Under the pieces are notes generated by a model, which saw only the letters and a program-made list of their open reading frames with translations, searched no databases and was not told the DNA's origin. From Mytilisepta virgata (taxonomy: Eukaryota > Mollusca > Bivalvia > Mytilida > Mytilidae): a DNA stretch of 64,000 bases. The first letter of the stretch is position 1, and every line of letters begins with the position of its first letter. A program made the position numbers and the translations under genes. The stretch is taken from positions 25,720,593 to 25,784,592 of the forward strand of contig CM051516.1 in the NCBI GenBank assembly GCA_028015205.1, given 5' to 3'. Positions 36,582 to 47,710 of the stretch are shown in pieces.

Positions 36582-38110
36582 ATGGACCTTCCTGCTCTTT
36601 ATTGGATTCCTGAACTACATAAGAGTCCGTTTAAACAAAGGTACATTGCTGGGTCAGCTAATTGCTGTACAAAACCCCTTTCAAAGATTTTAACATTCAT
36701 ATTGACATGTATTAAAGAGGGCTTCAGAATTACTGCGAAACGTCATATTCCACCACTGGCGTCAGTCAGATGTGGATTCTTAAGGATGCACGCTGGTCAT
36801 GTTTTGGTCTTTTTGTCAGATTTTCGGAATCCTCGGGTTTTATCCATTTCTTAAACATGAAATTTTTTGCCCATGAACCCCCACTTTTTCTTTTATAATT
36901 CAATCATATATACCTTAAAATGGTATTTGACAAAATTTTATGAAATCCTTTTTATTTTTTCATACATCTTTGAGAGACTGAAGTTGTTAATGCAAAAACA
37001 ATGAAAATCCAGAGAAAACCCATTTCCTGCAAATTTTCAAGGCCTTATAGCTCTAAAATGAGCACATGAACCTATGTTTTTTTCTTGCTTATTTGTTTAC
37101 TATTCATATGTTCTCTCAAACTAAAACACCTATTTCAAATCCTATTTATTTCCTATTAGACCAGCGATCATCCTTAATCAAAATCTTTGGCTACATGCAA
37201 CAGTATAAAAAACTTTCGACTTCTCTACATTCTACACTACCATACCACATTTTGAATTAAAAGATCGCTTAAAACAACTAGTTCATCAAAAATGCCACAC
37301 GCAGGTATAAAGTTCTAGTTTTAGGTAGAGAAAAGGCTTATTTCGTGAAGAACCACTCTGATTCTGACAAAAAGTATTCTGAAGATGAAATTACAGACAT
37401 GTTAGATTTTCTCATAGATAACATATTTGTTGAATTTGGCGGTCTAATTTTTCAACAAACAATCGGCATTCCAATGGGAAACAACTGTGCTCCTCTCCTC
37501 GTCGATCTGTTTCTGTACTCATATGAGGCGGACCTCATTCATGGGCTACTACATGAAAACAAAAAGAAACTAGCCCAATCCTTTAATTTCACTTTTCGTT
37601 ATACAGATGAAGTGTTGTCGTTAAATAACGACAAATTCCAAGACTTTCTACATCTCATCTACCCCAGTGAGCTTGAAATTATGTATACTACAGATACACC
37701 GAAGTCCGCATCATATTTGGATTTGTTTCTTGAAATAGACAACGAGGGACATTTGAAGACAAAACTATGACAAACGTGATGACTTTAACTTTCCTATTGT
37801 TAACTTTCCCCTCTTAGGCATCCGTGAGTTATCTTGACTTTCGACAAAGAGGATTACTGCTGTCACAAAAGCTTCTTAACCAGGGTTTTATCAGGGATAA
37901 GTTGATGTCATCACTTAGGAAATTTTACGGTCATCATCACGAATTGATTGACCGTTACAGTGTTCCAATATCTAAGATGATGTTCGACCTGTTCCCACTG
38001 TCGTAAAATTTCATGTGCCTTCTTGTGACTTCCACTGGATTCACTTTGTTGAACTTCACGACGGATGCCGTATACGGAGTAAGAACTGTGTTCCCTTCCG
38101 GAGCACCTGG
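36582..38110 (+). pseudogene. Decayed retroelement reverse transcriptase, split by a MITE
   Basis: Before the MITE: DLPALYWIPELHKSPFKQRY and AGSA-CCTKPLSKILT. After it, in other frames: SIKTFDFSTFYTTIP, then FQQTIGIPMG (GIPMG at 37465-37479) and the catalytic box at 37600-37614, read as YTDEV instead of YIDDV. Downstream are LELE/SASYLDL-type text and RGLLLSQKLLNQGF. Frameshifts and stops make it non-functional. I recall this RT type as widespread in molluscs, possibly Penelope-like; no endonuclease domain was seen. The 3' part continues as GT-rich text to roughly 38250. Confidence 0.75.
36780..37177. mobile_element. TTAA-flanked MITE, copy 3 (inside the RT)
   Basis: TTAA lies at 36780-36783 and 37174-37177. 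The element (36784-37173, 390 bp) has ends GGATGCACGCTGGTC and the inverted form of GACCAGCGATCATCC. Removing the element and one TTAA restores the continuity of the RT text around the insertion point, which supports a clean insertion with duplication. Confidence 0.82.
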
Positions 38111-39127
38111 GCTCACTCCTGGTTTTTATAGGAGTTCGTGTTGTTCTTTGTTTTTCAGTTTTCAGTGTTTATTTGTTGTGCTTGTGGTTGTTCATTTGTC
38201 TTCCCGGGTTTCTCTGACCAATGGATTACGTTTTTTTTTAATTGCTTCCTAGGTATATTTATCCTCTTTCTATTGTCATGCATAACATTTCCAATTATAC
38301 TCAATGCCATGAAGAAAAAATATAACAGCTATGTCCTAATGTTCAGAACTTAAATTTAGATAATAATATGGATTCTCACAAACGGAAATGAAGAAATTTC
38401 CAAACGGGTTGCAGTTATATATATGCTAGTGGGTTGTAGCTTTTAGTTTGAAGTACTTGTTCAGTTCTTGTACACGAGATATGAGGTGGTGGACTGCGTT
38501 GTTCTTCTCTTCTATTTCAACTGTTCACACTGGTCACTGATTGAAGCGTATATCCATATACAAGGTATAATGAGTATAGAGAGTCGATATTTAATCATGC
38601 CCAGCCTGGGACAAAATATTACAATGATTATACATGACGAACAATTTACCACAATTTGTCGCCTTGATCAGTTAAAATCATTTGTCTACCGTTGCTCGTG
38701 ATGGTTTATTCTGGCTATTCCAACATTTTAAATTCTAGACCTTAATTAGTAAGAATTTCATGTAGGGATAGCCAAAATGTTTGTATAAACTATGGATTAT
38801 AACTTTTTGTACTGTAAAAACAAGATGTGATATTTTCATAGGTAAATGGTGTTTGGGAATAATTCATTTTTTTTACACTGGTTTCTGAGTCTCATTTTAG
38901 ATATCTTTATTTTAATACAAATAAAATGACATTGATATCTATGGAGCACAATGAACATTTACAGCACATATTAATATATTAATTATATATTGAAGTCTTT
39001 AAAATGTCAAAGCACATTTGAGAGAGCACTATTTCAAATTTCAAATTCTAAGCTAGTCTAAGTGCAGAAGATGGGATGCAGCATCAGCAAACTGAAGAGG
39101 TGTAATCTCCTGGTTCTGTAGACGGGT
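38111..39127. other. Retroelement 3' remnant and intergenic DNA
   Basis: 38111-38250 is T/G-rich text like the 3' tail of the preceding RT element. Nothing further is supported to 39127. Confidence 0.4.
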
Positions 39128-40001
39128 CTAGAGTGTGGTTAGTCTTGAGTCGATTTCTCTGTACTTGCGTTTTCTTGGTACACGTTTTCCCCCGGCTTGA
39201 TACTGTAATAAAGTACAGGCATGGACAGCTTCCTCGCGTTGTAGTAATGAAATCATGCGGAAGATGTTTGGGTGCGGGGCCTTTACAATTTTCTTTAACT
39301 TCCCATGCCAGCCTTCAAGATGATTTGTAGTTCTAGGCCCATCTGTTGCGTAGAGGGAACATGGTACCGTCAACAATAGCATGGAATGTGTAAAGCTGAT
39401 AGAATAGGGTCGGACAAGAATAAAATGTGCCGTCTGCGTATACTGTATCTGATAATGCCAAGTGAGTAAGATTCTGTTGAGTGCGGAAGAGTAGAATGCG
39501 TCCAACGGTATTGTCGTCTGCAAGGAGGAAAGGCTCTCCAGTGGTGGTATCTGTCCATGCTCCGTCTAAGTGTAGGTATGCTGTAGAAGTGGGTAGTGCG
39601 GGTAGTCTTTTGCGTCTCTCGTTGTAAAGCTGGTCTTTGCAGGATTGGAAGGTTGGTACGTTCTGTACAAGAAGCTGTGCATCGTCATTCCATTCTCTGT
39701 TACGTAGCTTGACTAATTCTTCCTGGTATATACTAGGGATTGGTGTGAGTTCTACTCTGGCTCTTGCTTTCATTGACTGTAAAACTTCTTCAACTCTGAG
39801 TTTGGTCGGATTCTGTTCATGTGTGTGGTTTCCAGCTAGTTTGGTAGGTATGTTGTTCAGTGTGTTTATCGTCGCGGAACAGTTAGGAGTAGAACACTTC
39901 CAGTATATTCTGTCACCTCTTCTGGTTTTTACATGAAACTTAAATCCATTGTGGATCAAATTCTGGTTGCCAAGTCTGTTAGTTGTAAAAGTAACATTCA
40001 A
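39128..40001 (-). pseudogene. FLYWCH / MULE-type transposase copy with internal deletion
   Basis: The N-terminal part (about 39800-40001) fits a FLYWCH zinc finger: GFKFHVKTRRGDRIYWKC, then C-SATI and NHTHEQN (W-x-C...C...H-x-H). Next comes HLDGAWTDTTTGEPF and YADGTFYSCPTLFYQLYTFH (about 39390-39450), the start of a MULE/Mutator transposase core; the D of YADGTF is the first catalytic acid. After GTMFPL (near 39353) the text jumps, in another frame, to TDGPRTTNHLEGWHGKLKK, which is a C-terminal region. The rest of the catalytic core is missing, so it cannot transpose by itself. No ATG is visible at the 5' end. Confidence 0.8.
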
Positions 40002-40344
40002 ATTAATTGCTTAATTTGTTGCTATTATGATTATTTTTAATTAGCTTGCGTGATCATAGAGATCTCAGAGATTGCTTAGCTTGGAAGCAAACACAAAATT
40101 TTTTTACATCATTTATCATATGATTCTTTATCTTAATCAATTAAAAATGTAGGTAAATATTTGGAATCCAACAAATCTCAGGTAAATTTACCTGTAAAAT
40201 TAATTAGTGACTAATTACTAAAACAACATAACCCACTACAACAACACCTATTGTTCTTTGCATGTAGGAATAGCCAGAATACTATTTTTTAAAATCTTGG
40301 AAAAGCCAGAAGACACCCTCGTGATTAAATCACAGACACCTGGG
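40002..40344. other. Intergenic DNA
   Basis: Nothing supported. Confidence 0.4.
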
Positions 40345-40825
40345 GAATGGATTTAGTGCCGGTTGCATCCCCCCTTTTGCCTCAGTCTCCCCCCTTATCT
40401 CTGCAACACCCCCGACCTTCATTGTCAAATTTTTCAAAATTTTTGACCACTTTATGAAAGAAATAAACGCAATGTAATGATATTATTGCATAAATTGCAT
40501 GAACACTTGATTTATGCGATAGTATTGTGATATTGCGTTTATCTCTTTTATAAAATTATGAAATGTTTTTTTTTTAAATGACAATGAAGGTGTTGGGGTG
40601 TTGCAGAGAAAAAGGGAGTAAGCAGAAGAAAACCAGAAGTTCCAAGGAGCCTGTATCTCTCACCCGATATTTCCATTTGTTCAAGATCTTGAGATTAACA
40701 TCCACGCCATGTTTTGTTTTAATCCATTCTGCATTTTTCACGAAGAACCGTTTGTATGTAATTCCCATAGGGTCCTATGTTAAATATTTAAGCTAAAAAG
40801 GGGATGCAACACACTAAATCCATTC
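40345..40825. mobile_element. Nested-palindrome element
   Basis: Outer inverted ends GAATGGATTTAGTG (40345-40358) with TTGCATCCCC, mirrored at about 40798-40825. Inside is a long inverted repeat, roughly 40386-40500 against 40503-40619. It pairs TCTCTGCAACACC with GGTGTTGCAGAGA, ACCTTCATTGTCA with TGACAATGAAGGT, and ATAAACGCAAT with ATTGCGTTTAT. About 175 bases on the right are unpaired. Non-coding. Confidence 0.72.
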
Positions 40826-42114
40826 AAAAGCTGCGTGTAGATTAATGGTTTCATTGGTTTATGACCTTAAATTCTGAAGGAAATGCTATATACATACTGT
40901 TTACGATTACCACTGTACAGTAGACCAAACATTCAATGGTATTATTTGGAGGGGGGGTACGTTTTGGTTTTTCTCCGAGATTGAAAAACTGACTATGAAC
41001 TTTTTAACGAATACTCCACGCGTGGCATTATTCCTTGGTTGTAAATGGAGGAATGAATTGTAATTACTGTTTCAGTAAAAAAGACGAAGCATGTGTTGCG
41101 CTTTTTCGTTTACCCTAGAGTTTATTCAAATATTAAAAATCTTTAGCCCTGAAATGTAGTTTTTTTTTGTAATAACTGATGCAAATTATCTGATTCTCAC
41201 GAGATTTATAATTTACACAATAAAAGGTACCAATTAATAGCCCAAAAGATATTTTTTTGTATTATTTATTTTTTCATAATAGTTCTTTCTACGTTTAAAC
41301 TGTTTTGGAGGGAGGTCTTTGGCACTTTGATCTCTTTGAGTGGGGTCTTCTTTCAGGTTCGAAATTAGATGTCAAGGGTTATGTTTTCTCAATACTCAAT
41401 TCTTGCAGAGTGATTTCAGTATAAACGGTATCTACCCTCATTGACTTAGTATGATAAAATTGGTGTATCAATAGTATTTTGTACAATTTATAATTTTTCA
41501 CGACTGTCCTTTAATTTTAGCGACTTCTATTGAAATACGGTCTTGAAATTTTCGTCTCAAGATGAACGAAACAGTTTATCAATATTTGAAGAGGCGTGGA
41601 TTTGAAATCTTCGCATTTTGTCATGTCTTCAATTACAAGAAATTAAAACCCGAGTAAACAGTTACTTTGACAAAGGTGTTTTGTAACTTCTTACCTAAAA
41701 AGAAATTAAAGATTCAGTGTAAACCAGTACTGTACAAACCATCGAAATTTAATACTAGATTTTTACACTTTTCCGCGTCCGGAAAAAAAAACTGTGATGG
41801 TATCTCCTCGAAAATCAAATTGAAAAAAAGGAGAAGACGAAACAAAAGCCGTACGTGACAATTAAAAGACATAAGCAAAACGGAAGGAAAAGAATCTAAC
41901 CTTACCTACAAAAGAATTTCAAGCATCGTGTACATATGACTTATTCGTGTTTTCAATGAAATCAAATATAAAATCGTGAGAATTTATCAGATTATCTTTA
42001 TTGACACTATCGTAAATATGCAAAGAATTCCGCTCTATCTTGAACTTGCAGTGCACGGGTGGGAGATTTTTCTGTGCGTTGAAGGTCTCACATTGACTTT
42101 TAGGGGCATTTTAG
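40826..42114. other. Intergenic DNA
   Basis: No gene or repeat supported. A lysine-rich open frame near 41667-41858 has no recognisable features. Confidence 0.4.
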
Positions 42115-42356
42115 CCTACACTTTTTCGATATGCATCTACAGGGAGCCTTTAAATTGCTACGGGTGTTGCTCTCCCTTAACACGGGACAGCCATTTTTCG
42201 TCCCCATCCGACTGACTAGCATCTTTTACTGAGATCATCCTCGAAAATGTCGATAGGGCGTCGCAAATTTGATTCCTGAAATTTCCATTCCGAACGGGAA
42301 TCGAACCAGGGACCTTTGTCCGCGTGGCCCGTTCAGCGCTAACCACTACACGGAAC
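42115..42356 (-). mobile_element. tRNA-derived SINE
   Basis: The reverse strand carries a perfect B box, GGTTCGATTCC (complement of 42297-42307). About 30 bases before it is an A-box-like TAGTGGTTAGCG (complement of 42337-42348). The T- and acceptor-stem pairing is broken, so it is not a working tRNA. Downstream text (GTCAGTCGGATGGGGACG, GGCTGTCCCGTGTTAAGG, AGAGCAACACC) matches a SINE body I know from molluscs. End positions are approximate. Confidence 0.68.
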
Positions 42357-43430
42357 AGGTTCTTTACATCATCTTTTGTCACGTTTGTCTCCCTTTTTTT
42401 CATTTTATACATTGCATATTTAATTATCAATAAAAACAGGTATATTCAGCATACAATCAGACATTCAGTGTATTGCTTCAAAGTCAGTCACAATACCCAA
42501 AATTAAAGCAAAATTGCAAAATTCTAAAAAATATATATGCTTTGAATGGATATTAAACGGAATGAAATAAAATTTTTGTAAATGCACCAGCTAATGCCAT
42601 GCACAATAATTCAGCAACAAGGCAAAATTTTTCCACTTTCGGTGTATGGAATACACAAATCTTAAGTGATAAAATCGGATTGGCATATCAATGTTATGAA
42701 TCGATTTACTATGTTGAAAACGACGATACTTTAGAAGAATAAAACACTTGAACAAACAGTGTGAATAAATACTTCTGTTTATATAAGTGGATTATTGTAC
42801 CCACATAAGAAAAGGGTGTTATTTATTTGTTAAACAAAATTACAATGACCCAACAATTCAATTAGCAAAAGAAATTCTGTGTTTTGTGGTTTCAGACAAA
42901 GAGGTCCGTTTTCAGCGGCACTTTATAGTCAAATGGTTGTTTAACTTTGGTGTGAGTACACAGTCATGGATGGTAATCAAAAAGCTGAACCAAAATTTTT
43001 CTTATTTCAGAATGTCATTTGTTGGACTTTGAAGGAATTTTAAACCTCCAAAACTCAAATTTTGTTTTTCTAAATCAAGATATGTAAACAATGACTTTTC
43101 TTAAGGGAAATAAATATATTTTAGCAGATTAAAGACCACTTCACAAGAATTAGAAGCGACTTTCGTAACGAGTAAAAGTCTGTGTGGTTTAAAGTTTGTT
43201 CAAATATTATTATTCGCATCATGAAAAATAATTAAAGTTGGTAATAATTTGTTCAAAACAGCTTTTGATCTTCATATATATTGAAATAGCTGTGAAATTA
43301 AATACCGTCTTAAGAATATGTAACACCAAGACGACCAGTTTTAAATTCTGTTCGGATTTTCTGCAATACAGAAGGAAAATTGTAGCTTTGAATTAGATAC
43401 AGGAATTCATTTGCAACAGGTTTCTCTTAT
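42357..43430. other. Intergenic DNA
   Basis: Nothing supported. Confidence 0.4.
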
Positions 43431-44120
43431 TATCCCCGCACTTTCGAATAAAGTTCGTTGATACAGCGATTGTCTCCGTCCGTCCGTCACACTTTCTTGT
43501 GACATCAACTCCTTCTTCACTTATGGGTTTAGGAATTTAATTTCTATATAGAATGGTTGCATACTATCTATAGATGTGCAATAAGGTTTTATAATTTTTT
43601 TTCTAATCAAAGGGGCCCACAGGGGTCAAACTTCGAAAATTTAGCATTTAAGCTTGTGACCTAAACTCCTCTTTAATTTTTTAATTTATGCATTATTTCT
43701 ATACAGTACTGTCATGCACCATATGCAGATGCGCAGTAAGGTTTTAGAATTTTAATTTTCTAAAATTTTCAATTTTCAATTTAAGCTTGTGGCCTTAACT
43801 TCTCTTTCATTTTGCAATTTATTCATTTGGTTATATATGGTATTGTGCTACACTATATTATGTAGCTTCACAATAAAGATTAAGAATATTGATTTTAATC
43901 CGGGACTCACTCAGTTCAAATTTCAAATATTGTCAGTTTAAGCTTGTGAACTACGGTTTTTTTTCTTTTTTTTTCATTAGGTTTATTGATTTATTTTTAT
44001 TGAATAATCGCATACTATTTTTGAAAGGGAATAAGGTTTTATATTTTTGACTATAGGTAATTGGCCCAAGAACTTACAGGGGGTGGGGGGATCACTGTCG
44101 ATCCGACAATACAGATTTCT
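43431..44120 (-). mobile_element. P1-5: complete short copy, inverted
   Basis: Starts with TATCCCCGCACTTTCGAA (43431) and the partly decayed terminal hairpin, then GTCTCCGTCCGTCCGTC. It has about four units in reverse orientation and closes with the second hairpin ACTGTCGATCCGACA (44094-44108). Confidence 0.72.
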
Positions 44121-44199
44121 ATTTTTTTAATTAAATGGATGCTTAACTAAAACGTCATTTGTTGGACTTATCGGTTACGTATTGAAACACATTCTGTTT

Positions 44200-44475
44200 T
44201 TATTCATTATACATGACATGCTAAACCTGACGTCACTTCCGTTTTTGGTGGGAATTGACGTTGCTGGTGCTTTGGTTTCTGTGCTGTCTTGTTATATTTT
44301 GTTTGGTTTATTATACACATGAATGTTTTTTTTTTGTTCTTTTGGTTGTACATGTGTCCTTGTGGCGTTTGTTTGTTTGCTTGTTGTGTTCCATTCTCGT
44401 GGCTTTGTCGTTTCCTTGGATTTCGAATTTACGGACTTTTCCGGTGTTTTGTCGCTTCGGTATTCTTTTGACGAT
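44200..44475 (+). repeat. Possible retroelement 3'-end fragment
   Basis: T/G-rich text (GGCGTTTGTTTGTTTGC, TTCCGGTGTTTTGTCGCTTC) resembles the 3' tails of the RT elements. Hydrophobic open frames over it are a result of the T-rich composition. Weak evidence. Confidence 0.3.
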
Positions 44476-44519
44476 AGCCAAAATAATTAAAACATTATTT
44501 TTTTTTTAAATTCACTTCT

Positions 44520-44770
44520 ATTGACCCCAAGTTTTGAAAATCAAAAATTTAAAAAGCTTATTGCATATCTACATATTGTGCATGACAATACTGTTTAGAC
44601 AAAATGCATACATTGGTAAATGAATGACAAGTTTATGTCACAAACTTAATTTGACAATTTTTTAAATCCGACCCCTGTGGGTCCAAATTTTTGATAATTA
44701 AAATTCTAAAACCTTATAGCACATCTACATGACGCTACTGTATAGAAATAAAATGCATAAATTAAACTAG
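44520..44770 (+). mobile_element. P1-6: one-and-a-half units, forward
   Basis: P1 text (CTTATTGCATATCTACAT, ATGTCACAAACTTAA, CTAAAACCTTATAGCACATC) in the + orientation, without terminal hairpins. It ends at CTAG (44767-44770). Confidence 0.6.
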
Positions 44771-45032
44771 AGGCTACCGGGAGCCTGTATAGCACACCTT
44801 GAAATCATTTGCAGAATAAATTGTCTGACTATATCCATATGTCTGGTAGTATGAAACATTACTGCCAAGTATCCCCAGCTGAGTTGCTAGTATTTCGATA
44901 CTAGCCCGAAATTGATACTTTAAATTTACTGTTTCAAAAATTTAAAATTTGCAAAACTATGGAGTATCTACCTCGTGCATAGCTCTGTCCTTAGATGGTT
45001 TTGGCATAACCCCTTTTGGTCATTTTGGTAAG
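44771..45032 (+). repeat. Dispersed repeat, GGTTTTGGC family
   Basis: Shares TGCATAGCTCTGTCCTTAGA, TGGTTTTGGCATAACC and the block before it with 14841-15190. Confidence 0.55.
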
Positions 45033-45956
45033 TATCCCCGCAGTTTGAATAAGTTCGGGGATATTGTTATCGCCCCCGTTCGTCTTTCCGTCCGTTCGTC
45101 TGTCCGTCTGTTCGTCCGTCCGTCACACTTTCTTGTGACCTAAACTCGTGTTCATTTTTAACTTCATGCATTTAATTTCTATACAGTATTGTCACAAACT
45201 TTATGTAGATGCGCAATAAGGTTTTAGAATTTTGATTTTCAAAAATTTGGCCCACAGGGGTCGAATTTTGAAAATTGGAAATTTAAGCTTGTGACTAACT
45301 CCTTATTCCTTTTTCATTTTATGCTTTTAATTTTTAAACAATATTGTCACATACTGTATGCAGATGCGCAATAAGGTTTTAGAATTTTGATTTTCACAAC
45401 TTGAGGCTCACAGGGGTTGTATTTAGGAAATAGTGAATTTAAGCTTGTGACTTAAACTCCTCTTTCATTTTTCATTTAGATTTAGCAAATTTATTTTGTA
45501 CATATTTAATATTATTCTTTATCATCTGTAGATGTGCAAAAACGTTTTTAATTTTGAAAATCGATTAATGGTTCCAATTTTGGGACTGAAAATGGTGAAA
45601 TTGCTAATTTTGCGAAATACTCATTCATTTTTTGTTTCAGTGGTTTTATTTCTTTATAATATTGTTCTTCACTATGTGTAAATGTGCAATAAGATTTTCA
45701 ATTTTGACATTTGATTCAGGGTTCCAATTTGTCTGGTAGTATTTCAGACTGAAATTGTGAAATTGGTAATTTTCACTGTTAATTGTTTTTTTTTACTTGT
45801 GCAGTGCGGGGATTGACATCGTTTATGATGGCGGTAGTTTCTAGTTTTTCATTTGTATTCAAAGACATGATTGTGAAAAAGGTGCAAAAAGATGCACAGG
45901 GATACATTATTTGGGGAGTGTGGGAATAGCTGTCGTTTCCGACTGCCTTAATCTAG
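45033..45956 (-). mobile_element. P1-7: inverted copy
   Basis: Terminal hairpin at TATCCCC 45033-45039 / GGGGATA 45057-45063, then CCGTCCGTTCGTC microsatellite text, several diverged units, the second end AGTGTGGGAATAGCTGTCG (45917 on) and CTAG at 45953-45956. Its outer repeats (TATCCCCGCAGT versus AGTGTGGGAATA) are imperfect inverted copies. Confidence 0.72.
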
Positions 45957-45957
45957 T

Positions 45958-47710
45958 TATCCCCGCACTTCCGAAGAAAGTTCGGGGATATAGCGATTGT
46001 CTCCTTCCGTCCGTCACACTTTCTTGTAACATCAACTCCCCCTTCACTTTTGGATTTAGGAAATCAATTTCTATATAGAATGGTTGCAAAACACCTGTAG
46101 ATGCGCAGTAATGTTTTAGAATTTTGACTTTCTAAACCATGGTCCCACAGGGGTTGAACTTTGAAAATTTGGAATTCAATCTTGTGACCTAAACTCGTCT
46201 TTTATTTTCTATTTATGTATTTTATTTCTATACAGTATTGTCAGGCACCATATGCAGATGCGCAATAAGGTTTTAGAAGTTTGATTTTCTAAAATTGGGG
46301 CCCACAAGGGGTCTAATTTTTATAAACTGTCAATTTAAGATTGTGACCTAAACTCCTCTTTCATTTTGCAATTTATGCTTTTTATTTCTATACAGTATTG
46401 TCAGGCACCATGTACAGATGCGCAATAAGGTTTTAGAATTTTGATTTTCTGGAACTGGGGCCCACAGTGGTCGAATTTCAAAAATTTTCAGTTGAAGATG
46501 AGGATGTAAACTCTTATTTTTTTAATTTATACATTTTTCTATATAGTAGTGTCATGCACAATATGTAGATGTGCAATAAGGTTTTAGAAGTGTTATTTTC
46601 TAAAATTGGGGCCCACAGGGGTCAAATTTCAAACATTCAATTTAAGCTTTTGACATAAACTTGTTTTTCACAGGGGTCGAATTTCTTAAATTGGCAATTT
46701 AAGCTTGTGACCTAAACTCCGCATTCATTTTTCATTTTATGCATTTGATTTTATTACAGTATTGTCACATACTGTATGTAGATGCGCAATAGGGTTTTAG
46801 AATTTTGATTTTCAAAAATCGGGGCCCACAGGTGTCGAATTTCTTAAATTGGCAATTTAAGCTTGTGACCTAAACTCCGCATTCGTTTTTCATTTTATGC
46901 ATTTGATTTCTATACAGTATTGTCACATACTGTATGTAGATGCCCAATAAGGTTTTAGAATTTTGATTTTCAAAAATCGGGGCTCACAGGTGTCAAATTT
47001 CGAAAATTGTGAATTTAAGCTTGTGACCTTAACTCCTCTTTCATTTTTCATTTTATGTACTTAATTTATGTAAAAAATTGTCACATACTGTATTTAGATG
47101 CGCATTAAGGTTTTAGAAGTTTTGTTTTCAAAAACTGGGGCCCACAGGTGTCGAATTTTGAAAATTGGCAATTTAAGCTTGTGACCCAAATTCCGCGTTC
47201 CTTTTTCATTTTATGCATTTGATTTCTATACAGTATTGTCTCATACTATATGTAGATGTTCAATAAGGTTTTAGAATTTTGATTTTCAGAACTTGGGGCC
47301 GACAGGTGTTGAATTTTGAAAATTGGGAATTTAAGCTTATGACCTCAACTCCTCTTTCATTTTTCATTTCATGTATTTAATTTCTTTACGGTATTGTCAC
47401 ACACTGTATATAGATGTGCAATAAGGTTTTAGAATTTAGATTTTCAAAAATTGGGGCCTTTAGGGGTCGACTTTAAACAATTGTGAATTATAAGTGAGTG
47501 ACTGAAAGTTTTCTTTCATTTTTCATTTTATACGTTTTATTTCTATACAGTATTGCCATACACTGTATGCAGGATGTGCAATAAGGTTTTACAATTTTAA
47601 TTTTCCAAAATTTCAGTCTGTATTCAAATGTATAATTGTGAAAAGGTGCACAGGGATACAAAATATGGGGAGTGCGGGGATAGCTGTCGTTTCCGACTGC
47701 CCCAGTCTAG
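45958..47710 (-). mobile_element. P1-8: complete, best-preserved copy
   Basis: The right-hand hairpin TATCCCCGCACT...GGGGATA (45958-45990) is followed by GTCTCCTTCCGTCCGTC and about ten to eleven units in reverse orientation. It closes with AGTGCGGGGATA (47671-47682), hairpin text CTGTCGTTTCCGACTG and CTAG (47707-47710). The 12-mer TATCCCCGCACT at one end is exactly the complement of AGTGCGGGGATA at the other, a subterminal inverted repeat. It encodes nothing and starts one base after the CTAG of P1-7. Confidence 0.78.

Noticed and set aside
42290..42360. tRNA gene
   Set aside because: B and A boxes are present, but the T-stem and acceptor stem have mismatches, and SINE body text follows.
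44255..44509. Hydrophobic protein with several membrane segments
   Set aside because: T-rich repeat text in two overlapping frames; hydrophobicity follows from composition.
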